Origin: Actinopolymorpha rutila
GTDB taxonomy: Bacteria; Actinomycetota; Actinomycetes; Propionibacteriales; Actinopolymorphaceae
Assembly: GCF_013407855.1 (NCBI RefSeq)
Contig: NZ_JACBZH010000001.1
Location: 4,278,001 to 4,342,000, forward strand
Length of the DNA stretch: 64,000 bases
Direction: 5' to 3'
The notes beneath the pieces are model-generated. The model searched no databases and was not told where the DNA came from. It was given only the letters and a program-made list of their open reading frames with translations. Shown here in pieces: positions 50,599 to 59,716 of this stretch. Every line of letters starts with the position of its first letter. Position 1 is the stretch's first letter. Position numbers and translations under genes: made by a program.

Positions 50599-51840
50599 TC
50601 ACCGTGCACCTCGGTGACTGGACGGATCGAGCCGAAGGCCGGCTCCGCTCACTGCCAGGACCGTGATTCCGATCAGTCCGACGCCTGAGGCCAGCAGTAA
50701 GGTGACCGCCGGCCCTGCCTGGTCACAGACCACGCCCGCAGCCGCGGTGCCAAGAGCCATCGAAGTCAGACCGGCAGCGGTCAAGGTCGTGAAGGCAGCA
50801 ACCATCGAGCCCTCCGGTGCGACGCGTTCGACGACCGCGTACGCCGTGACGCCCACCGGGCCGGTCGCCAGGCCGACAGCGACCAGGCTGACAGTCAGGA
50901 GCGCAACGGCGAAACCGCCCCGATCCACCACGACCATGCTGCCCGATCCCGCCACCAGAGCGAGGCTGGCCAGACCGAGTTGGATCACCATCCGACGGTC
51001 GACAGCCCCCCGCCACGTGCGGGCCCCGTACCACAAGGTCCCCACCAGGCTTCCGGTCGCCAACGCCGCGTACAGCACCAGCGCAATGTCCTCGTCTCCG
51101 CTCGTGGCGCCCGCGGCTGCGGCCGCGACCTGAACCAGCCCACCGATGCCGCCTTGGACAGCACCGATCGCGGTGACGACACGAACTCCGGCGCTTTCCA
51201 GTGCCCCAACCCGGCGACGCCCCGTGGCGACCGGGGGATGCCAGCGCCGGGCCGGCCGGCTGGACACGAGCAGGAAGGTTCCGATCGCGAACATACCGAC
51301 CGCCGCGAGCACCGATCCACCACGACCGGCGAACGGGAGGAGCCCGGCCAGCAGCAGGGGCCCCACTACCGCGGACAGTTGGAGCAGCAACGACGAGATC
51401 GCGGCTGCGGCGTCACGTTCCTCCGCGGGCAGCAGTACGGTCCACAAGGCTCGCATGGGTGCGCCTACCTGCGGCTCGCCGCACCCGGTGGGGACCGCGC
51501 ACAACAGCATCAGTCCCACCGGCGCCGACGCCCACACCGACACGACCAGGCACCCGGCAGCACCCACCTGTACGGCGACCGCGGACAGCAGGACCGTCGT
51601 CAGACCGAACCTGTCGATCAACCGACCCTGTACCGCGATCCCGACACCTGTACCGCAGGTGAGCCCCGCCACCACCACACCAGCGACGCCGAAGCCGCGT
51701 GAGTGACCAACCAGGAGCAGCACCGAGAGACTGAGAAACCCGATCGGCAGGGACGCCAGCGCTGTGCCTGCCAAGGGGATGCGAACATTCGGACGAGACA
51801 GCACGTCGACGTAGCGACGAAGCACGAGCAAGAGAAGCAC
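50599..51840 (-). CDS. MFS transporter (drug/metabolite efflux-like)
   Basis: This 413-residue protein has twelve predicted helices. The loop between helices 2 and 3 carries a recognisable MFS motif A (IAVQGRLIDRFGLTTVL), and a central basic loop (SSRPARRWHPPVATGRRRVG) separates the two halves. The substrate cannot be inferred. It converges with the ABC operon and is alone on its strand until the DUF3472 gene upstream. The start is a GTG-type codon at 51840; later in-frame starts are possible. Confidence 0.87.
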   Translation of the reverse strand: MLLLLVLRRYVDVLSRPNVRIPLAGTALASLPIGFLSLSVLLLVGHSRGFGVAGVVVAGLTCGTGVGIAVQGRLIDRFGLTTVLLSAVAVQVGAAGCLVVSVWASAPVGLMLLCAVPTGCGEPQVGAPMRALWTVLLPAEERDAAAAISSLLLQLSAVVGPLLLAGLLPFAGRGGSVLAAVGMFAIGTFLLVSSRPARRWHPPVATGRRRVGALESAGVRVVTAIGAVQGGIGGLVQVAAAAAGATSGDEDIALVLYAALATGSLVGTLWYGARTWRGAVDRRMVIQLGLASLALVAGSGSMVVVDRGGFAVALLTVSLVAVGLATGPVGVTAYAVVERVAPEGSMVAAFTTLTAAGLTSMALGTAAAGVVCDQAGPAVTLLLASGVGLIGITVLAVSGAGLRLDPSSHRGAR

Positions 51841-51953
51841 CCTCCGGAGACGAACGTCCCCGGCTCCTGGCGGATCCGCGCCCGAACACTCGAGTCGAGT
51901 CCGTCGGGGTGCTCCGGCGAGCGTAGATGCTCAGCGTCGCAGCCACAAGTCGG

Positions 51954-53861
51954 TCACCTGACGGTGATGGTGGTGCTCCCGGTCAGGTTGCTGCTCCGGC
52001 CGCTCACCTCGACGGCGTGCTCCCCCGGCGCCAGCGGGCCGGGCAGCGTGATCTGGGCATCGAGAGTGCCGGCCGAGGACGCGGCCAGATCGGCAGCCGA
52101 GACCGCCGTACCGTCGAGGCTCACCCGCACCGGCTCGTCGTTGGCCAGCAGCTCGGTCGCCACCGACAGTCGATCGCTCGCAGAGGCCACCTCGACGTCG
52201 AGGAAGGTCGTAGCCTGCTGGATCGGCGCCCTGATGCCCAACGGGGCAAGGGAAGTTGCCGGCAACCTTCGGGGTTGGTCGCACTTGGCAGTGTCCCAGA
52301 TCGTGCCGTATCCGCTGCGTGCCTCGGCGAACGGAATGTCGCCGCCGGTGATCTTCTCGGTGATCACGCAGGTCTCGCCCGGCAGCGGGTAGGCGTCGTT
52401 CTGGATCGTGTACTTGCCCGAGAGTTGGCCGGTGAAGCCGATCCGGTCCAGCGGCCGCCATCCGCCGCGAGCCTGGTAGATCGCGGCATTGCCGTACGCG
52501 GCCTGACGAACCCGGCCGTCGGTGAACGACCCGTCGCGGACGAAGTCCTCGAGGAAGGAGTACAACCCGGTCATCTGAAGCGGCGTCGCGGACGGGCGCT
52601 CGGTCCTGACCGTCATCAGCTTGAGCCAGTTCGGACGTTGGCCGACGGGTTCGGTGTTCAGCCAGGCGGTCACGATCTGCGCATGACTGCCCTGCGTCGC
52701 ATCCGGCTGGTTGGTGATCATGGTCGCGTACGTCTTGCCGACCTTCCAGTCGAACGGGATCCGGATGCTCGGGCCGCCCGCGTACTCACCGTGGATCACG
52801 AAGTCGCCGTAGCCGATCCGGTACAGCACCTTCGAGGTCAGCTTGTCGTCCGGCACCGTGCCCCGGTTGGGGCCGAAGATCGAGAAGATCGCGATCTTGC
52901 TGCCGTCGTCGAGTTCCTGGATGCCGTAGTAACCGCCGCTGTAGCCGTTGGTCATGAAGTACGTCGACGGAACCGACGACTGCACGGTGATCTCGTTGTA
53001 GAAGGCGGTCGCTCCTTCGGGCACGACCCCGGAGGCGGGGAAGTAGCGCAGGTGTGTCGAGGGATCGGCGTTCTCCCAGTAGTTGAAGGGCCCGCATGCC
53101 TCCTTGCCCTCGACCCGAGGATCGCACGGCACACCGTCGTCCTCCGGCTGCGGAGTCCGGCCCAGCACCGAGTCGACCGCGAACGGCTCCTCGACGGTGG
53201 TGACCTCCAGGTCGTACAGATGGACCGAACCGATGCTGGCCATGGTGAGGCTGCGCACCGTCTTGGACGGGTCGATGTTCACCCCGACAGTGAAGACCGC
53301 GTAGTCGGTTCCGAGATCAACGTCGGGTGCCGCTGCAGTGTTGCGGCCGGCGACGGTGGTCGCGACCGTCGACAGGTCGAGTGGGTCGGCCGCCGTGCCG
53401 GTGTAGGCGGGCATCCCGACCCACAACCGTTCGCTGGAGCGGTCGGTGTAGTGCACTGTGAGGTCGAGGCCGGAGAAGCCACCCGCCGTACCGAGGAAGG
53501 CGATCGCGTTGCCGCTGCCGGACACGTCGACCGTGGTTTCGGCCGGGCCCGGGGTGAAGTTGTCGGGCTCGCCCGGCGTGACGTCAGGCATCGTGAAACC
53601 GATGCCGTCCACGCTGACGTCCGCGCCGGGACCGTACCCTGCCGCGGCCATCGCCGAGGCACGGAACGAGCTGCCGGCACTGTCGAGTCGACCACGCTGA
53701 TGGGTGGAGGCGTCGGTGATCGAGACGTTGTTGCGGATGTCGGCGAGTGAGTCGCCGGGCGACGCCGAGGCCGGACCGCTTCCGGCAAGGCCGGCCGTCA
53801 CGACACCGACAGCCAGGCCGGCAGCAACACCAAGACGGGCCAGACGACCTGCTCCAGTCAT
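51954..53861 (-). CDS. Secreted DUF3472 domain protein
   Basis: This 635-residue protein starts MTGAGRLARLGVAAGLAVGV, with a Sec signal ending at ASAS. An N-terminal beta domain is followed by a DUF3472 domain with STYFMTNGYSGGYYGIQELD, KIAIFSIFGPNRGTVPD and WKVGKTYATMITNQPDATQG. A C-terminal beta-sandwich follows (LAPGEHAVEVSGRSSNLTGS). DUF3472 proteins are secreted and often occur with glycan-active enzymes; the activity is not established. ATG 53861 has GAGGAG upstream. It lies downstream of, and on the same strand as, the third sulfatase, across a 103-base gap. Confidence 0.85.
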   Translation of the reverse strand: MTGAGRLARLGVAAGLAVGVVTAGLAGSGPASASPGDSLADIRNNVSITDASTHQRGRLDSAGSSFRASAMAAAGYGPGADVSVDGIGFTMPDVTPGEPDNFTPGPAETTVDVSGSGNAIAFLGTAGGFSGLDLTVHYTDRSSERLWVGMPAYTGTAADPLDLSTVATTVAGRNTAAAPDVDLGTDYAVFTVGVNIDPSKTVRSLTMASIGSVHLYDLEVTTVEEPFAVDSVLGRTPQPEDDGVPCDPRVEGKEACGPFNYWENADPSTHLRYFPASGVVPEGATAFYNEITVQSSVPSTYFMTNGYSGGYYGIQELDDGSKIAIFSIFGPNRGTVPDDKLTSKVLYRIGYGDFVIHGEYAGGPSIRIPFDWKVGKTYATMITNQPDATQGSHAQIVTAWLNTEPVGQRPNWLKLMTVRTERPSATPLQMTGLYSFLEDFVRDGSFTDGRVRQAAYGNAAIYQARGGWRPLDRIGFTGQLSGKYTIQNDAYPLPGETCVITEKITGGDIPFAEARSGYGTIWDTAKCDQPRRLPATSLAPLGIRAPIQQATTFLDVEVASASDRLSVATELLANDEPVRVSLDGTAVSAADLAASSAGTLDAQITLPGPLAPGEHAVEVSGRSSNLTGSTTITVR

Positions 53862-53964
53862 CCGAACTCCTCGTGAGGGATGGTTGACCGACCCAACCAA
53901 AGTCCGGCCACGTGCGTCAATCAGCGGTCCAGGATCGGTCGGAGTGGCTTCCTGCGTTGGGCTT

Positions 53965-55581
53965 CTACTCCTCGGGGAGCCCGTGGCCGCGCCGGGCGTA
54001 GAGGCTCAGGACGACCTCTCGGGGAACGACGCCGGCGCGCTGTGCCCACTGCTCGTACGCGGCGCTCAGTTCGGCTACCAGGTCGGGGCGCTGCTCGGCG
54101 TGGTTGTGCGCCTCGGCGCGGTCGACCTCGATGTCATACAGCTCCCAGGGCTGGGCGTGCTTGCGCACGAGCTTCCAACGGCCGCGGCGGGCAGCGCTGT
54201 TGCCTTCGTGCTCCCAGAACAGGGTGCGGTCGACGTCGGGTTCTCCGCGCAGCAGCGGAAGCATGCTGCGCCCCTCGGCGGGCGGAATGGGTTGCCCGTT
54301 GCGTTGCTCGGGGTAGGCCGCACCAGCCGCTTCGAGCAGGGTCGGCAGGACGTCGACGAGCTGGCACGGGGTGGTGCACAAGGGATTCGGCTCGGGCAGG
54401 CCGGTTGGCCAGCCGATGATGAACGGTGCCGAGATGCCGCCCTCGTGCACCCAGTGCTTGTACTCGCGAAAGGGTGTGTTCGACAGGTTCGCCCACGCGC
54501 GCCCGTAGCTTTGGTACGTCGACTCGGGCCCGGGGGTGAGTCCTGGAACGTTTCCGGGCACCACCGGGTCGCCCTCGCGGGTCACCATCTTCATGGGGAC
54601 GAACGCCGTGACGAACTCCTCGACCTTGTCCGGCGGCATCTCCTCGGCACAGCCGCCGTTGTCGGACAGGAAGATCACGACGGTGTTGTCCAGCCGCCCC
54701 TGCCGCTCGAGCTCGTCGAGGACCTGTCCGATGCCCCGGTCCATGCGGTGGATCTGTGCGGCATAGACCTCCATCCGGTCGGCTTCCCAGCCCTTGTGGT
54801 CAACCTGCTCCCACTCCGGCACCCGCGGGTCCCGGACGGAGAGCTCGGAGTCGGGGGTGATGATTCCTTCGTCGACCAGCCGGTCCATGCGCTGTCGGCG
54901 CAACTGGTCCCAGCCCGCGTCGAAACGGCCTTCGTAGGTGGCGATGTCGTCGGGACGGGCCTGCAGTGGCCAGTGGGGCGCGGTGTAGGCCAGGTACAGG
55001 AACAGCGGATCGTCGGCGTGGTCGCGTTCGTGCTCGCGCATGAACCCGACGGCGTTGTCGGTGATCGCGTCGGTGTAGAAGAAGTCGCTCTCGGCAGCCT
55101 CCTGCTCGATGTCGACCTCATCACGCATCAGGGTGCGGGGCTGGTAGTAGCTGCCGGCGCCCTCCAGGGTGCCGAACACCCGGTCGAAGCCACGACGAGT
55201 CGGCCATGCCCCGTTCGGGGTGTCCATGTTGCTGGCCAGGTGCCACTTGCCGGACAGATAGGTGCGGTACCCGGCACCACCGAGCGCTTCGGCGACGGTG
55301 ACGCACTGCTCGGAGAGGTTGCCCGGATAGCCGTCCGGGCTGTCGTCGAAGTTGAGGATGCCGACGCCGACCTGGTGCGGGTGCAGGCCGGTAAGCAGCG
55401 ACGCGCGCGACGGGCTGCAGCGTGCGGTGTTGTAGAACTGCGTCATCCGCGTGCCGTGAGCGGCGAGCCGGTCCAGGTTCGGGGTGCTGATCTCGCCGCC
55501 GTAGCAGCCGATGTCGGAGAACCCCATGTCGTCGGCGAGCACCAGCACGATGTCGGGACGGGGGCGGGTCTGGGTGGTCAC
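53965..55581 (-). CDS. Arylsulfatase, no signal peptide (Cys-type)
   Basis: This 538-residue enzyme has metal ligands in DIVLVLADDMGFSDIGCYGG and the formylglycine motif Cys55-S-P-S-R59 (TARCSPSRASLLTGLHPHQV). SGKWHLAS, FLSDNGGCAEE and the C-terminal EVDRAEAHNHAEQRPDL follow. The N-terminus (MTTQTRPRPD) has no signal, so it is predicted to be cytoplasmic. GTG 55581 has GAGAGGAA 6 bases upstream. It follows an MHS-family importer by 10 bases, so the imported sulfate ester may be its substrate. It resembles the 33543 sulfatase (DDMGF, CSPxR) more than the one at 39404. Confidence 0.94.
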   Translation of the reverse strand: MTTQTRPRPDIVLVLADDMGFSDIGCYGGEISTPNLDRLAAHGTRMTQFYNTARCSPSRASLLTGLHPHQVGVGILNFDDSPDGYPGNLSEQCVTVAEALGGAGYRTYLSGKWHLASNMDTPNGAWPTRRGFDRVFGTLEGAGSYYQPRTLMRDEVDIEQEAAESDFFYTDAITDNAVGFMREHERDHADDPLFLYLAYTAPHWPLQARPDDIATYEGRFDAGWDQLRRQRMDRLVDEGIITPDSELSVRDPRVPEWEQVDHKGWEADRMEVYAAQIHRMDRGIGQVLDELERQGRLDNTVVIFLSDNGGCAEEMPPDKVEEFVTAFVPMKMVTREGDPVVPGNVPGLTPGPESTYQSYGRAWANLSNTPFREYKHWVHEGGISAPFIIGWPTGLPEPNPLCTTPCQLVDVLPTLLEAAGAAYPEQRNGQPIPPAEGRSMLPLLRGEPDVDRTLFWEHEGNSAARRGRWKLVRKHAQPWELYDIEVDRAEAHNHAEQRPDLVAELSAAYEQWAQRAGVVPREVVLSLYARRGHGLPEE

Positions 55582-55591
55582 GTCGTTCCTC

Positions 55592-56953
55592 TCAGATCGT
55601 CTCGGCAGTCGGCGCCGGGTTCCTGCTCACCGTGGTCTCGTCGCCAACCTCCTCGCCGGCGGGGTGCACCTGCCGCTTGTTGGTCTCGGGGGCGAGCAGC
55701 ACGCTGATGACGCTGATCACGGCGATGACGAGTACGTAGAGCGCAACGGGCCACGATGCACCGTCGAACTTCTTGACCAGGCTGGTGGCGACCAACGGGG
55801 CGATCGCCCCGGAGGGCAGTACGCCGATCTGGTAGATCAGCGACATGCCGCTGTAGCGGACCCGGGTCGGGTACAGCTCGGCGAAGAACGCGGCCTCCGG
55901 CCCGTACATCGTGCAGGCCGCCAGGGCCCATCCCACGATGACCGCCACCCAGATCAGGACGGTGCTCTTGGAGTCCAGCGCCCAGAAGATCGGGAACGCG
56001 CTGACGGCGGCGAGAGCGGCGCCGGCCCCGAAGACGATCCGGCGGCCGTAGCGGTCCGAGAGCCCACCCGCGAAGGGGATGACGACCATGCCGATGACCG
56101 CAGCGATGAGCAGTCCGTTGAGGGCAACGGACTTCGACAGACCCAGCACGACGGTGGTGTAGGTGAGCAGGAAAGCGTTGTACACGTTGAAGGTGACGCT
56201 CTCGCTCAGCCGAGCACCCATGCCGAGCAGCGTCACCTTGGGGTGCTTGCGGACCACCTCGACCAGCGGCACGCTCACCTGGGCGTTGGCCTCACGGAGG
56301 GCCTCGAAACCCGGCGTCTCGGCGACCCGCAGCCGGATGAACAAGCCGACCGCGATGAGGACGAAGCTGAGCAGGAACGGCACCCGCCACGCCCAGGCGA
56401 CCAGGGCGTCGTCGCCGAACACCCCGAGCCCTGTCACCGCGCCGGTCGACAGCAGCAGGCCGATGGGCACACCGAGTTGCGGCCACGACGAGTACCAGCC
56501 GCGGCGGTTCGCGGGCGCGTGCTCGACCGCCATCAGCGCCGCACCACCCCACTCCCCGCCCAGGCCGATGCCCTGCAGCATGCGCAGCACCAGGAGCAGG
56601 ATCGGCGCCCACATGCCGATCTGGTGGTAGGTCGGCAACGCGCCCATGAGGAACGTCGCGCCGCCCATGATCATCATCGTGATGACGAGCATCTTCTTGC
56701 GGCCGAGCTTGTCGCCGAAGTGGCCGAACAGGATGCCGCCCAGTGGGCGAGTGACGAAGCCGGCGGCGAACGTGGCGAAGGCGATCATCGTGCCCAGCAG
56801 CGGGCTGACCTCGGGGAAGAACTCCTTGTTGAAGACCAGCGCGGCCATGGTCCCGTAGAGGAAGAAGTCGTACCACTCGACGACAGTGCCGATGACGCTG
56901 GCGGCCGCGACCTGCTTGATCTGTGCGGGATGCCCCGTGTCCCCGGTCCTCAC
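55592..56953 (-). CDS. MHS-family MFS metabolite:H+ symporter
   Basis: This 453-residue, twelve-helix importer belongs to the ShiA/ProP/KgtP (MHS) group. Signatures are ASVIGTVVEWYDFFLYGTMA at helix 1, RPLGGILFGHFGDKLGRKKM (motif A), LLLVLRMLQGIGLGGEWGGA and SWPQLGVPIGLLLST. MHS proteins import small polar organic acids or zwitterions with H+. It is the first gene of the operon with the third sulfatase and is divergent from the IclR regulator, so it may import an organosulfate. Confidence 0.93.
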   Translation of the reverse strand: MRTGDTGHPAQIKQVAAASVIGTVVEWYDFFLYGTMAALVFNKEFFPEVSPLLGTMIAFATFAAGFVTRPLGGILFGHFGDKLGRKKMLVITMMIMGGATFLMGALPTYHQIGMWAPILLLVLRMLQGIGLGGEWGGAALMAVEHAPANRRGWYSSWPQLGVPIGLLLSTGAVTGLGVFGDDALVAWAWRVPFLLSFVLIAVGLFIRLRVAETPGFEALREANAQVSVPLVEVVRKHPKVTLLGMGARLSESVTFNVYNAFLLTYTTVVLGLSKSVALNGLLIAAVIGMVVIPFAGGLSDRYGRRIVFGAGAALAAVSAFPIFWALDSKSTVLIWVAVIVGWALAACTMYGPEAAFFAELYPTRVRYSGMSLIYQIGVLPSGAIAPLVATSLVKKFDGASWPVALYVLVIAVISVISVLLAPETNKRQVHPAGEEVGDETTVSRNPAPTAETI

Positions 56954-57020
56954 GTTGGCGCCTCCTTGCTAGGGTGTCCCGTGAAATGGGACATGGGCCC
57001 ATGAAATAGGACAGGACCTT
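56954..57020. promoter_or_regulatory. Divergent promoter with candidate IclR operators
   Basis: TGAAATGGGACA (56982-56993) and TGAAATAGGACA (57002-57013) are direct repeats with a 20-base period. The first copy also pairs with an upstream TGTCCC to form an inverted repeat (TGTCCC, 7 bases, GGGACA). The gap is only 67 bases between the MHS importer and the IclR gene, so binding here would affect both promoters. Confidence 0.6.
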
Positions 57021-57842
57021 ATGGCCGCCGACCCCAGGTGTGTCAAGGCTCACAGCTGGTTTCCGAACGAGTTGCCACGGAGGTTTGACGTGATCGAGGT
57101 GCTGCATCGCGCGGTGCGCGTACTGGACGTCCTCCGCGTAGCGGAAACCGAGCTCAGCATCCGGCAGGTGGCGCAACACGCCGAGTTGTCGAAGAGCACC
57201 GTCCAACGACTTCTACGCGAACTGGTCGACCTCAACCTCGCCTCCCAGGACCCGAGCACGGCGCGATACCGGCTGGGGCCTCGGACGCTGGCGCTCGGCT
57301 CCGCCTACCAGCGCCGGCTGAACGTGCGCAGCGCCGCGCTGCCGCACATGACCAAGCTGCGCGACTCCACCGGAGAAACCGTCGGACTCTCGGTGGGCCT
57401 CGGCGACCAGGTCATCCACATCGACCAGGTCGAGAGCGCCTCGGAACTGAGGGCGATGTTCGAGATCGGCAGACCTCTTCCCCTGTGGTCCGGAGCACCG
57501 AGCCGGCTCCTGCTGGCCGAACTCGACGAGGCCGACGTGCAGCGCATCGCACACGCGGAACGTCGCGCCGACCTCTCCCCCATCAACCCGCCGGAGCCGA
57601 ACACCCTCATCGAGCTTGTACGACAGGCCCGTAGCGAGGGCTTTGCGGTCGCCATCGAGGAGACCCTGCCCGGGGTAAGCACGCTCGCCGCGCCGATCCG
57701 CAGTTCGACCGGCGACCTGGTGGGCACCGTGTCGGTCACCTCACCCACCATCCGCATGACTCCCGAGGTCATCACTCTGCTACGTCCGCAGGTGATCGAC
57801 GCCGGGCACGCGATCAGCGCCGAACTCGGCTGGCTAGGTTGA
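57021..57842 (+). CDS. IclR family transcriptional regulator
   Basis: This 273-residue regulator has an N-terminal winged helix (LSIRQVAQHAELSKSTVQRL, then LRELVDLNLASQD) and a C-terminal IclR effector domain with YRLGPRTLALGSAYQRRLNV, ETVGLSVGLGDQVIHIDQVE, PLPLWSGAPSRLLLAEL and STLAAPIRSSTGDLVGTVSV. It is divergent from the MHS importer/sulfatase pair and probably controls it. AGGACAGG provides a ribosome site for ATG 57021. It is translationally linked to the following gene, whose ATG overlaps its stop. Confidence 0.92.
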   Translation: MAADPRCVKAHSWFPNELPRRFDVIEVLHRAVRVLDVLRVAETELSIRQVAQHAELSKSTVQRLLRELVDLNLASQDPSTARYRLGPRTLALGSAYQRRLNVRSAALPHMTKLRDSTGETVGLSVGLGDQVIHIDQVESASELRAMFEIGRPLPLWSGAPSRLLLAELDEADVQRIAHAERRADLSPINPPEPNTLIELVRQARSEGFAVAIEETLPGVSTLAAPIRSSTGDLVGTVSVTSPTIRMTPEVITLLRPQVIDAGHAISAELGWLG

Positions 57843-58798
57843 TGTCGCTCTCGGACCCCGACTGGAGGACCGCCATGACACCGCCCACCGATCGACAGGA
57901 CACCGCCCGACGAGCGAGGTCTCAGCACCGCACACTCCGCGCCGGCCAGCGATCGCAGGTGTGGGTGGCCGGGCCGGACCTCTCCGCGCCACAACTGTTG
58001 TTCCAGACCGACGAGATCCTGATCGAGGCACCGAACTGGATCCACGACGGCCGACACCTGGTGGTCAACGGAGACGGCGCCGCGTGGACGCTCGACGTCC
58101 ACCACCCCGAGCAAGGACTCCATCGGATCGTGCTCGACCCGCCGATCAGCCTCAACAACGATCACGTCCTGAGCCCCGACGGAGAACACATCTACCTCTC
58201 CGCGACGGACACCCACATCTACCGCGGCCCGCTGGCCGGCGGATCGGTCACCCAGCTCACCCCGAACGACGGCAAGCGGCACTTCCTGCACGGTGTATCC
58301 CCCGACGGCCAACGGCTCGCCTACGTGCAGATCGACGACTTCGCCCAACCCGGAGCACTCGCGATCCTCAACCCCGACCACACCGTCACCGTCCTCGACA
58401 CCGGTCCCGGCCACCTCGACGGACCTGAGTGGTCACCGGACGGACGCTGGATCTACTTCAACACCGAGACCTTCACCAGGACGACCCCAGGACACGCCCA
58501 GATCGCCCGTATCCCTGACGGAGGCGGCCCGCTACAACGACTCACGACCAGTGCCACCGTCGACTGGTTCCCGCATCTGTCACCCGACGGACGCTGGGCG
58601 TCCTACATCGCCTTCCCTCTCGGAACCACCGGCCACCCTGCCGACCTGCCGGTCGAGATCCGGCTGGTCGCCGTGGACGACTGGAACCGGCCCGTCCAGA
58701 GCTACGCCCTGTTCGGCGGCCAAGGATCGTTGAACGTCAACAGCTGGTCACCCGACAGCACCCGCATCGCCTACATGGCCTACCCGATCGAGACCTGA
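57842..58798 (+). CDS. TolB/PD40-type beta-propeller protein
   Basis: This protein of about 318 residues consists of WD40-like (PD40) blades: SLNNDHVLSPDGEHIYLSAT, HGVSPDGQRLAYVQI, GPEWSPDGRWIYFNTE, FPHLSPDGRWASYIAF and NVNSWSPDSTRIAYMAYP. No signal peptide is seen, so it is probably cytoplasmic. It starts on the ATG overlapping the IclR stop; MTPPTDRQ at 57875 is an alternative. Co-transcription with the IclR regulator suggests a link to the sulfatase locus, perhaps as a lyase-like or scaffold protein, but no function is known. Confidence 0.85.
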   Translation: MSLSDPDWRTAMTPPTDRQDTARRARSQHRTLRAGQRSQVWVAGPDLSAPQLLFQTDEILIEAPNWIHDGRHLVVNGDGAAWTLDVHHPEQGLHRIVLDPPISLNNDHVLSPDGEHIYLSATDTHIYRGPLAGGSVTQLTPNDGKRHFLHGVSPDGQRLAYVQIDDFAQPGALAILNPDHTVTVLDTGPGHLDGPEWSPDGRWIYFNTETFTRTTPGHAQIARIPDGGGPLQRLTTSATVDWFPHLSPDGRWASYIAFPLGTTGHPADLPVEIRLVAVDDWNRPVQSYALFGGQGSLNVNSWSPDSTRIAYMAYPIET

Positions 58799-58933
58799 GC
58801 CTCAGCCCTGGTCGCCGACCTCATCGGTGGGCCAGATCGTCGCGAGCGGCCGTATCCGGACTGGCCGCGCACCATCCCCGGTTTGTGATCCCATTCACGA
58901 ATAGGCGTACGTCTTCGAGGAGGACACGTACGG

Positions 58934-59716
58934 ATGGGAGCCAGGTGCCCGGCTGAGGAACTGGCCGAACGCGCACGAGAGTGGTGCGGGACCGAGAAGC
59001 GTGTCTCGGCTGCGTTCGTGTATGGATCGGTTGCGCAGGGGCAGGCCGACGAGTGGTCGGATCTGGACCTGCTGGTCGTCGCCGGCACCGGTAGCCGTGA
59101 GTCGTTGTGGGCAGAGCGCGAGGAGTGGGCCGGGCGAATCCTCGCCGGCCCGGTGGTGTTGTCCGGGGAGTTGTCGTGGCAGCGGCCCTACCGCTACGCC
59201 GCGTACCGCGCCGACGCGGTGCAACTCGACCTGACGATCGACGAGGGTCACGCGGAGCCGTGGCGCGGCGTGGCAGACGGCTTCGTGACCATCTCCGACC
59301 GGGACAACCTGGCCGACAGGCTTCGAGCCGACCTCGTGGACTGGAAGCCGCGTCCCGCCGAGGCCGACATCAAGGACGGCCCCACCTGGGTGTGGCTGAA
59401 GTACCTCGCCGGCCGACTCCGCCGCGGACAGTTCTGGATGGTCCGCTGCGGCCTCGCCAGCCTCTCCTACGAGCGCATCGTCCCGCTGCTGGGCGCGAGC
59501 CCGAACGCCATGGAAACAACCCTTTCCGAAGCTGTGCAACGGCAGCTTCACGAGGCTCTTCCCGCCTCCGACGACCCGGCCGAACTGGCGCGCGGACTAC
59601 GCGCCACCACCGCGCTCTACGTCCAGGCTCTCGACGTCTGGGCGAACCGAACCGGTCGTTCCCGCCCCCATCACCCGATGGCCCCTGCGGTCCTCAGCCG
59701 CATCGAACAGCTGTGA
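58934..59716 (+). CDS. Nucleotidyltransferase-fold protein (aminoglycoside adenylyltransferase-like)
   Basis: This 260-residue protein has a Pol-beta-type nucleotidyltransferase motif, AAFVYGSVAQGQADEWSDLD then LLVV: the GS loop and a D-x-D pair that binds metal and NTP. A third acidic residue lies near AVQLDLTIDEGH. The C-terminal helical domain (WVWLKYLAGRLRRGQFWMVR) resembles that of streptomycin/lincosamide-type nucleotidyltransferases. The target is unknown. It stands alone, with 135 and 353 bases of non-coding sequence on either side. Confidence 0.85.
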   Translation: MGARCPAEELAERAREWCGTEKRVSAAFVYGSVAQGQADEWSDLDLLVVAGTGSRESLWAEREEWAGRILAGPVVLSGELSWQRPYRYAAYRADAVQLDLTIDEGHAEPWRGVADGFVTISDRDNLADRLRADLVDWKPRPAEADIKDGPTWVWLKYLAGRLRRGQFWMVRCGLASLSYERIVPLLGASPNAMETTLSEAVQRQLHEALPASDDPAELARGLRATTALYVQALDVWANRTGRSRPHHPMAPAVLSRIEQL

